Assembly: GCF_018688455.1 (NCBI RefSeq)
Contig: NZ_CP061319.1
Location: 806,001 to 870,000, forward strand
Direction of reading: 5' to 3'
Source: Polynucleobacter sp. AM-7D1
GTDB taxonomy: Bacteria; Pseudomonadota; Gammaproteobacteria; Burkholderiales; Burkholderiaceae
DNA: 64,000 nucleotides
Position numbers and translations under genes: made by a program. Positions 56,946-64,000 of the stretch are shown in pieces; the stretch's first letter is position 1; each line of letters opens with the position of its first letter. The notes under the pieces are model-generated. The model was not told the DNA's origin, ran no database searches, and worked only from the letters and a program-made list of their open reading frames with translations.

Positions 56946-57872
56946 TTAGGTTTTCATTAACTCTTGTAATCGTTTCACTGCAGCCTTGGGATCACTTGCA
57001 CCATTAATTGCTCTGACAACTGCAACAGAGCCCACACCGCTCTGTGCAACCGCATGAATACTTCCCTCATCAATGCCGCCAATAGCGACAAGCGGATAGT
57101 GATTCATCAATTGAGCATATTTATATAAACGTCCTAAGCCTTGGGGTGCTGTAGCCATCTTTTTAAGATTGGTTGGGAAGACTGCACCCATAGCGATATA
57201 GCTTGGGCAGAAGCGATCGGCATAAATCATCTCGGCATAGCCGTGCGTACTAAGACCCAAGCGGAGTCCTGCAGACCGAATGGCATCAAAATCTGCCGTT
57301 TCTAAATCTTCTTGGCCTAGATGAATACCGTAGGCACCAGCCTCAATCGCCTCTTGCCAGTAGTCGTTAATAAAAAGTAAAGTTCTGCTACCTTTAACCG
57401 ATTCAACTGATTCCTTAATTTGTTTTTTAATCAGTTTTTTGTCTTCGGACTTAAGCCGAAGTTGTACGGTTGGCACCTCAGCCTCAACCATCCGTTTTAC
57501 CCAATTGGCATCAGGCATGACAGCATACAAACCTAAACGCTTTGGACATTCTGCAAAGGCCTTGGGATTCATATTCCGAGTCCAAGGCAACAGATCGAAA
57601 TGTTCTGGTCTGGATGGCCACTTAAGGGGATTGAAATTACCATCTTGATGAACCATGCGCGACCAGGCTTTGCCTAAGGCCTTGGCATCACATTCAATGA
57701 AGCCCATGTCAATTGCGGCAACTGTACCCGCTAACTCGTAATGATCGGCCGCCTGTTCATTATCAATTTTTGGTGGAGGTGATGACAAGCTGTATGCCGG
57801 AATGGGCAAACACAAATCATCCTTGATATGGGCTGCAACAATTTGATCCGCAAGGTCGCGAACTAGACTCAT
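56946..57872 (-). CDS. thiE: Thiamine-phosphate synthase with N-terminal extension
   Basis: Couples HMP-PP and carboxythiazole phosphate to thiamine phosphate. Family members are about 210 residues; this one is 308. Residues about 112-308 are the TIM barrel: LGLYAVMPDANW, TVQLRLKSE, LLFINDYWQEA, GAYGIHLGQEDL, YIAMGAVFPTNLKKM and VAIGGIDEGS. The N-terminal 110 residues (MSLVRDLADQIVAAHIKDDL onward, with PWTRNMNPKAFAECP before the barrel) have no motif I can name. Similar long forms seem to occur in relatives. It is the last gene of the thiC operon. Confidence 0.9.
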   Translation of the reverse strand: MSLVRDLADQIVAAHIKDDLCLPIPAYSLSSPPPKIDNEQAADHYELAGTVAAIDMGFIECDAKALGKAWSRMVHQDGNFNPLKWPSRPEHFDLLPWTRNMNPKAFAECPKRLGLYAVMPDANWVKRMVEAEVPTVQLRLKSEDKKLIKKQIKESVESVKGSRTLLFINDYWQEAIEAGAYGIHLGQEDLETADFDAIRSAGLRLGLSTHGYAEMIYADRFCPSYIAMGAVFPTNLKKMATAPQGLGRLYKYAQLMNHYPLVAIGGIDEGSIHAVAQSGVGSVAVVRAINGASDPKAAVKRLQELMKT

Positions 57873-57884
57873 TAGTTTTATCTT

Positions 57885-58703
57885 TTAACTTTGATGCCAG
57901 AAAGGTGTGCCAACCAAAGGCGTGCTCGCTTGAGCTGACTGCTGGGCTTTCATAGCGCCAGAGAGGTAGGCAGTGCGACCAGCGTCAACTGACATTGCAA
58001 AGGCTTTAGCCATAGCCACTGGATCATCGGCTAGTGCAACCGCAGTATTGAGCAAGACCCCGTCAAAACCCCACTCCATTACAGTGCAGGCATGTGAGGG
58101 GAGGCCTAAGCCCGCATCCACCAGAAGTGGCACTTTCAAGCGGTCACGTAAAAGTTTTAGTGCGTAAGGATTTAAAGGTCCTTGACCTGTGCCGATCGGA
58201 GCAGCCCAAGGCATTACTGCCTGGCAACCGACATCTACTAAACGTTGGCATAGAATGAGATCTTCAGTGCAATAAGGTAAGACCTTAAAGCCATCCTTAA
58301 TTAAAGTTTCTGCAGTAGAGACTAGACGCAAGGAATCTGGCTGCAGTGTGTAGTCATCGCCGATGAGTTCCAGCTTAATCCAGTTGGTTTCAAATACTTC
58401 ACGCGCCATTTGGGCTGTAGCAATCACTTCTTTGGGGCTATGGCAACCTGCGGTATTCGGTAAAACGGGTACAGCCATTTTTTTCAAGAGATCCCAAAAA
58501 CCAGAATGGGCTTCAGTAGTGGAAGTGCCTTGTCTGCGTAGACTTACCGTAATCATTCCAGGATTAGACTGCTTCACGGCATTCTCTAAAACTTGTGGAG
58601 ACGGATAACGTGATGTCCCGAGCAATAAACGGCTAGCAAAAGTCTCCCCATACAGCACTAATGGGTCTGCAGTATTTAGAGGGTTCGGTAAAGGGGCTGT
58701 CAT
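57885..58703 (-). CDS. thiG: Thiazole synthase
   Basis: Builds the thiazole phosphate of thiamine from deoxyxylulose phosphate, dehydroglycine and ThiS thiocarboxylate (272 aa from ATG 58703; ATG 58712 would add 3 residues). [20 protein letters not shown] is the start of the barrel, [17 protein letters not shown] holds the Schiff-base Lys, and [20 protein letters not shown] closes the phosphate site. It lies between thiS and thiE in the operon. Confidence 0.95.
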   Translation of the reverse strand: MTAPLPNPLNTADPLVLYGETFASRLLLGTSRYPSPQVLENAVKQSNPGMITVSLRRQGTSTTEAHSGFWDLLKKMAVPVLPNTAGCHSPKEVIATAQMAREVFETNWIKLELIGDDYTLQPDSLRLVSTAETLIKDGFKVLPYCTEDLILCQRLVDVGCQAVMPWAAPIGTGQGPLNPYALKLLRDRLKVPLLVDAGLGLPSHACTVMEWGFDGVLLNTAVALADDPVAMAKAFAMSVDAGRTAYLSGAMKAQQSAQASTPLVGTPFWHQS

Positions 58704-58747
58704 CTTAATCAAGTACTTTTATCTGTTTTGCTATATTCACCGCTGGA

Positions 58748-58945
58748 TTAGCCACCAGTCACAGGAGAAATTACTTCCATTTCGTCACCTTCACGCAATA
58801 CTTCTTCGGCATGTCTAGTCTTGGGAACGAATTCATAATTGATCGCAACAGCAAATGGCGGTTGTGCATCAATCATGACCAGTACATCATCAATCGTGCT
58901 GTTATCCGGAACCTCTTTGGCAACTTGATTCACCATTATGTGCAT
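58748..58945 (-). CDS. thiS: Sulfur carrier protein ThiS
   Basis: A 65-residue ubiquitin-fold sulfur carrier ending in the Gly-Gly (VTGG) that is converted to a thiocarboxylate for thiazole synthesis. The frame is open upstream inside thiO, but ATG 58945 (MHIMVNQVAKEVPDN) gives the correct small protein. FAVAINYEFVPKTRHAEEVL and REGDEMEVISPVTGG are typical ThiS. Start overlaps the thiO end by 10 nt. Confidence 0.95.
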   Translation of the reverse strand: MHIMVNQVAKEVPDNSTIDDVLVMIDAQPPFAVAINYEFVPKTRHAEEVLREGDEMEVISPVTGG

Positions 58946-60066
58946 GCGCTCAGCTCCTGATGGATCGAACCTGTTAGGCCTAAGCCCAGTTTCATAGCGG
59001 TAGGACTTGATCCTGAGCCCAACACTTCTAATGCGCAATCCAAAATAGCTGGTGAGATCATGAAGCCATGACGATAGAGTCCATTGATCATCATGAGATT
59101 GGCTTGATCTGGTTTGTGATCAAGAGATATCTCCGGCAAATTATCTTTCAGCGTAGGGCGACACTGTGTTGACATCTCTAAAATACGCGCTTCAGCAAAC
59201 CCACTGTGAACGGTATAGACCGCACTGAGTAATTCCATAGCGGATCGAACACTCATGGGAGATAAATCCTCTGACTCAATTTCTGTTGCGCCAACAACAT
59301 AGACGTCATCTTCTTTAGGCGCAATGTAAATGGGGTAACGTGGATGGATCAGACGAGTAGGGCGACGCAGTTTGACTTCAGGCGCATACAAACGAATAAC
59401 TTCGCCACGAACGCCACGCAAATTCTTGGAGGCATCTTTGGCGCCAAGACCACGACAATCTATGACCCAATCAAAACCATTCTCTGGTTTACGAAGTTGC
59501 TCTGGATCGGTGGATTGATTCCAGTGACAAGGCACCTTCATGAGAGTGAGTTCAACCAGTAAAGCTTCTAGGAGTTGACGGTTATCTAGCTGTCCTTCAT
59601 TAGGAAGATAGAGGCCTTGAGTAAAACGCTCAGCCACACCGGGCTCAATTTCTGCAAGAGATTGGCTATCCAATTGAATTGGCTTAGCAAGCGCCTGGTT
59701 TTGAGCGCAATTGCGCTGTAAATGGGAAGTAAAGCGTTCTGCATCACTAGCATCTTGACGATGCCACAAAATCAAAGTGCCATCTTGCTGAAAGAAAACG
59801 GGCTTTGCTAACTCATCGATAAGTTGCTTCCAACGAGGCAGGCTATGTATACCCATGCGCACGACCTCATCTTCCGTGATGGCAGATTCTGCGAGTGGGG
59901 CCAACATCGCAGCAGCAATGCGTGCAGCCGAATTAGCAGCATCTGAACCACCTTTCTCAAACAGCTCTACACGAGCACCGCGCTTAGCAAGTGCGACCGC
60001 TAGCAACCGACCCATGAGGCCGGCGCCAACGATGGCATATTTGCCGTTTGAGAACACGCTCTTCAC
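58936..60066 (-). CDS. thiO: Glycine oxidase ThiO
   Basis: FAD enzyme (376 aa) that oxidises glycine to dehydroglycine for the thiazole ring. The N-terminal FAD fingerprint is IVGAGLMGRLLAVALAKRG; ELFEKGGSDAANSAARIAAA is the second FAD contact. GLYLPNEGQLDNRQLLEALL and the C-terminal GLYRHGFMISPAIL match DAO/ThiO proteins. It starts directly after the thiC stop and overlaps thiS, so both are translated with it. Confidence 0.93.
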   Translation of the reverse strand: MKSVFSNGKYAIVGAGLMGRLLAVALAKRGARVELFEKGGSDAANSAARIAAAMLAPLAESAITEDEVVRMGIHSLPRWKQLIDELAKPVFFQQDGTLILWHRQDASDAERFTSHLQRNCAQNQALAKPIQLDSQSLAEIEPGVAERFTQGLYLPNEGQLDNRQLLEALLVELTLMKVPCHWNQSTDPEQLRKPENGFDWVIDCRGLGAKDASKNLRGVRGEVIRLYAPEVKLRRPTRLIHPRYPIYIAPKEDDVYVVGATEIESEDLSPMSVRSAMELLSAVYTVHSGFAEARILEMSTQCRPTLKDNLPEISLDHKPDQANLMMINGLYRHGFMISPAILDCALEVLGSGSSPTAMKLGLGLTGSIHQELSACT

Positions 60067-62147
<2,081 letters not shown>

Positions 62148-62236
62148 ATCCTTAGGGCTAATTTAACCACGAAATCACGCCAAGCTGGGTGACCAAAATC
62201 AAGTAGAGAACTGAAGGCATGTCCAGAGCTGGAAAT

Positions 62237-63088
62237 CTAAGCCGCTTTTATATTGCGCAAAATGAAATCTGCAGTGACAAATGCAGCATCGCTAGTGAAT
62301 TCATCAGCCAGAATACGGGCTGCAGCCTCTGAAAGCGAGATTTCAATAAAACCACTGACCTCGCCATCATGATTGGTGGGTATAAAGTTATCCGCAAGCT
62401 CTAAGTCATAAATATAGAGCTGCTCATCATGAAATCCTCGCCCTAGAATGGGGCGGCGCATATGAATGCGGCCAACCGGCTCGATTTGATCGGCAATCTG
62501 GGGAGGAACACCGGCTTCCTCCCATAATTCTCGACGGGCATTAACCCAAGGGGTTTCATCTGCGCCGATGCCGCCTGCTGCCAGGTTATCTAGGCGACCT
62601 GGGTCGGTCTGCTTAGTTTCGCTGCGACGGCCAAGCCAAAGATTGCCAGCCTTGGTATAGCCATTAATGTGGGTTGCCATGCTCTGAAAGCCAAAAGTAC
62701 GGAAGGCTGCACGCTCTAGGCGGAAGTATTCATGTCCATTTTGGCCAATCCAAGCAAAATCTTCATGCCTCCAGCCTGGAATAAACCCACCTTGGTGCAT
62801 CCGATCGGCCAATTTCGCAAGACTCTGTGAAAGCACTAAAGGTCTTGCATGCTGAATGCTGAGTCGATCATGACCAATTCCGATATGAGGGATTGGATTT
62901 TTAGCCAAGGATTCTTGTAAATAGGCAGTGAATTCAGGGTTAAGGTGCCCAATAATCTGTCCAGCTGAGCTTTCCCCAGAAAAATGGATGGGCAAGAAAT
63001 CTGGTGGGGCAGATCTTGCAGCATTTTGGAGCATCTCCTCTAAAGCGGCGACGGTGCTGGTGCTGAGTGTATTAGTGAGCCTGTGCAT
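62237..63088 (-). CDS. DUF4743-type Nudix hydrolase
   Basis: A 283-residue protein with an N-terminal domain of the DUF4743 kind (about 1-135) and a C-terminal Nudix domain. The Nudix box (GX5EX7REUXEEXGU) is complete across residues 172-194, including ARRELWEEAGV. The same two-domain pair occurs in yeast and plant thiamine-metabolism enzymes (Tnr3-type), which hydrolyse damaged thiamine diphosphates. Its place next to thiC supports that role here, but substrate is inference. The gene ends 90 bp before the THI element and is probably a separate transcript. Confidence 0.8.
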   Translation of the reverse strand: MHRLTNTLSTSTVAALEEMLQNAARSAPPDFLPIHFSGESSAGQIIGHLNPEFTAYLQESLAKNPIPHIGIGHDRLSIQHARPLVLSQSLAKLADRMHQGGFIPGWRHEDFAWIGQNGHEYFRLERAAFRTFGFQSMATHINGYTKAGNLWLGRRSETKQTDPGRLDNLAAGGIGADETPWVNARRELWEEAGVPPQIADQIEPVGRIHMRRPILGRGFHDEQLYIYDLELADNFIPTNHDGEVSGFIEISLSEAAARILADEFTSDAAFVTADFILRNIKAA

Positions 63089-63301
63089 GTTCTCAGTGTA
63101 AGAGAAATTAAAAATACTGAAAAAGTAGTCTAAAAATCTATAAATGAATTCGAATTGTCAACAGATCTTGATTTATTTTTTTGTCAGAAACAAATGCTCA
63201 TAATTTAGGCAAGCTAGGTCACTCTATACAAATCTATGACTTACGAAAACTTTTAGGTATTTATCCACAAAACCTGTGGATAAGTTTTATATTTTTTTAA
63301 G
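63089..63301. other. Intergenic region with inverted DnaA-box pair
   Basis: A 213-bp AT-rich gap between the Nudix gene and tRNA-Arg. It contains TTATCCACA (63261-63269) and its exact inverted copy TGTGGATAA (63275-63283), each matching the E. coli DnaA consensus, followed by TTTTATATTTTTTT. A related TTATCCACT lies at 63424-63432. The palindrome may act as a stem-loop instead. Confidence 0.5.
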
Positions 63302-63376
63302 TGGTCCCGCCGACAGGAATCGAACCTGTATCCCACGCTTAGGAGGCATGTGCACTATCCATTGTGCTACGGCGAG
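63302..63376 (-). tRNA. tRNA-Arg (CCT)
   Basis: A 75-nt cloverleaf with encoded CCA. Acceptor CTCGCCG/CGGCGGG (one T-G pair), anticodon loop CTCCTAA giving anticodon CCT, T loop TTCGATT. Confidence 0.95.
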
Positions 63377-63434
63377 AGTAAAAATAAAAAACTATTTTTG
63401 AAAAAGATGTTAAGCGTAAAACATTATCCACTGA

Positions 63435-63575
63435 TTACCAACCACACATTGCCCACACTGAGTTCGTGATTGCAACCATCGTGTCTGGAGCAAAGTAGGC
63501 AGAAAAAATAATTCCCAAAGCAATGCTTGCAAATAGATATAAAAATAATTTTGGAATAGGATATTTTTTTTGCAT
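63435..63575 (-). CDS. Tiny membrane protein next to MFS gene
   Basis: A 46-residue open frame starting MQKKYPIPKLFLYLFASIAL and ending WAMCGW, with one strong membrane helix (about 9-28). It begins 6 bp after the MFS stop, so the two would share a transcript. No clear Shine-Dalgarno is visible. The protein-like composition and tight placement suggest a real accessory subunit or small regulator of the transporter, but this is unproven. Confidence 0.5.
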   Translation of the reverse strand: MQKKYPIPKLFLYLFASIALGIIFSAYFAPDTMVAITNSVWAMCGW

Positions 63576-63581
63576 GAAGTC

Positions 63582-64000
63582 TTAGGCGATTACAGTGCGT
63601 TCAAGTGCTCGCTCTTTTACGGGAAGATTAACTAAGAATGCAAACATACCTAATGCGATAGCGATATTCCAAACAATCAGATAAGAGCCGGTGCGATCAA
63701 ATAAATATCCACCAAAGTAAGCACCGCAAAAGCTACCTAGTTGATGAGAGAAGAATACCAAGCCTGAAAGCATGGTGAGGTATTTGACGCCAAAGATTTG
63801 CGCCACAATGGCATTCGTCAGGGGGATTGTGGAGAGCCAGAGAAAGCCCATGATTGCAGCGAAGATGTAGGTAGAGACAGGGCTGAGAGGTAGCCAAATA
63901 AAGGCTGCGATGGCAATCGATCTACTAATATAGATGCCTGAAAGCAGGTATCGTTTCGGAAATCGTTGCCCCAGAATTCCGGCACTGTAGGTCCCAAATA
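63582..64000 (-). CDS. MFS transporter, C-terminal part (truncated by window end)
   Basis: The C-terminal 138 residues of a major facilitator permease; the frame stays open to the window edge, so the start lies beyond it. Visible helices include IAIAAFIWLPLSPVSTYIF, MGFLWLSTIPLTNAIVAQIF and YLIVWNIAIALGMFAFLV, with the loop HQLGSFCGAYFGGYLFDRTG typical of MFS helices 10-11. Substrate unknown. Confidence 0.85.
   Translation of the reverse strand, partial: FGTYSAGILGQRFPKRYLLSGIYISRSIAIAAFIWLPLSPVSTYIFAAIMGFLWLSTIPLTNAIVAQIFGVKYLTMLSGLVFFSHQLGSFCGAYFGGYLFDRTGSYLIVWNIAIALGMFAFLVNLPVKERALERTVIA

Noticed and set aside
63261..63283. DnaA boxes read as a replication origin
   Set aside because: No dnaA, dnaN, gyrB or AT-rich unwinding cluster of boxes nearby; only two perfect boxes.

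Overview
The window reads as a continuous piece of a betaproteobacterial chromosome, most likely Polynucleobacter or a close relative in the Burkholderiaceae. This is inferred from gene order and protein character: thrS-infC-rpmI-rplT-pheS-pheT-ihfA-merR, sucA-sucB-lpdA-zapE, the thiC-thiO-thiS-thiG-thiE cluster under a TPP riboswitch, the long (about 400 aa) TrpRS, and a short 94-residue H-NS-like protein. Coding density is high and intergenic gaps are small. I saw no insertion sequence, prophage, CRISPR array or rRNA operon. Five tRNA genes are present: Val-GAC, Pro-GGG, Ser-GCT, Asn-GTT and Arg-CCT.

Layout. 0-9.5 kb: aroC, an MFS permease, ETF-ubiquinone oxidoreductase, a two-subunit CoA transferase, an unusual CDF metal transporter fused in frame to an alpha/beta hydrolase, and relA. 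9.5-17.3 kb: tRNA-Val and the translation operon from thrS to a MerR-type regulator, then tRNA-Pro. 17.3-19.1 kb: a thioesterase, an H-NS-like gene and an odd HTH/receiver-like regulator. 19.3-31 kb: the 2-oxoglutarate dehydrogenase genes with zapE, a PHP phosphatase, trpS, a methyltransferase, dapA-bamC and a small lipoprotein. 31-43.5 kb: a RoxA-like cupin, an FKBP, cysE, trmJ, suhB, lpxH-ppiB-TPR lipoprotein, cysS, an AlkA-like glycosylase, accA-tilS and aspartate kinase. 43.5-56 kb: a more accessory stretch with tRNA-Ser, an amidase, small unknown proteins, a DUF883/YqjE/YqjK-like envelope set, apt facing an MTA/SAH-nucleosidase-like gene, an acyl-CoA ligase, an outer-membrane protein, trhP, unknown genes and an exported amidohydrolase bounded by a direct repeat. 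56-64 kb: thiD, the thi operon, a DUF4743-type Nudix gene, tRNA-Arg, a tiny membrane protein and a truncated MFS gene.

How the genes work together. Two blocks have a clear theme: protein synthesis (synthetases, IF3, L35, L20, IHF-alpha) and thiamine diphosphate synthesis. The second has a possible damage-control Nudix enzyme next to it, and its product is the cofactor of SucA encoded elsewhere in the window. An adenine-salvage pair (nucleosidase and Apt) starts divergently from only 11 bp.

I found no large undescribed system. The most unusual items are the CDF-hydrolase fusion, a 59-residue HTH/zinc-ribbon microprotein paired with a secreted peptide, the amidohydrolase segment between terminator repeats beside tRNA-Asn, and several RNA-level features: an AUC start for infC, mutually exclusive hairpins before pheS, a Shine-Dalgarno hairpin below the TPP aptamer, and an internal start in aspartate kinase. 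All family assignments come from reading the sequence; no database search was possible.
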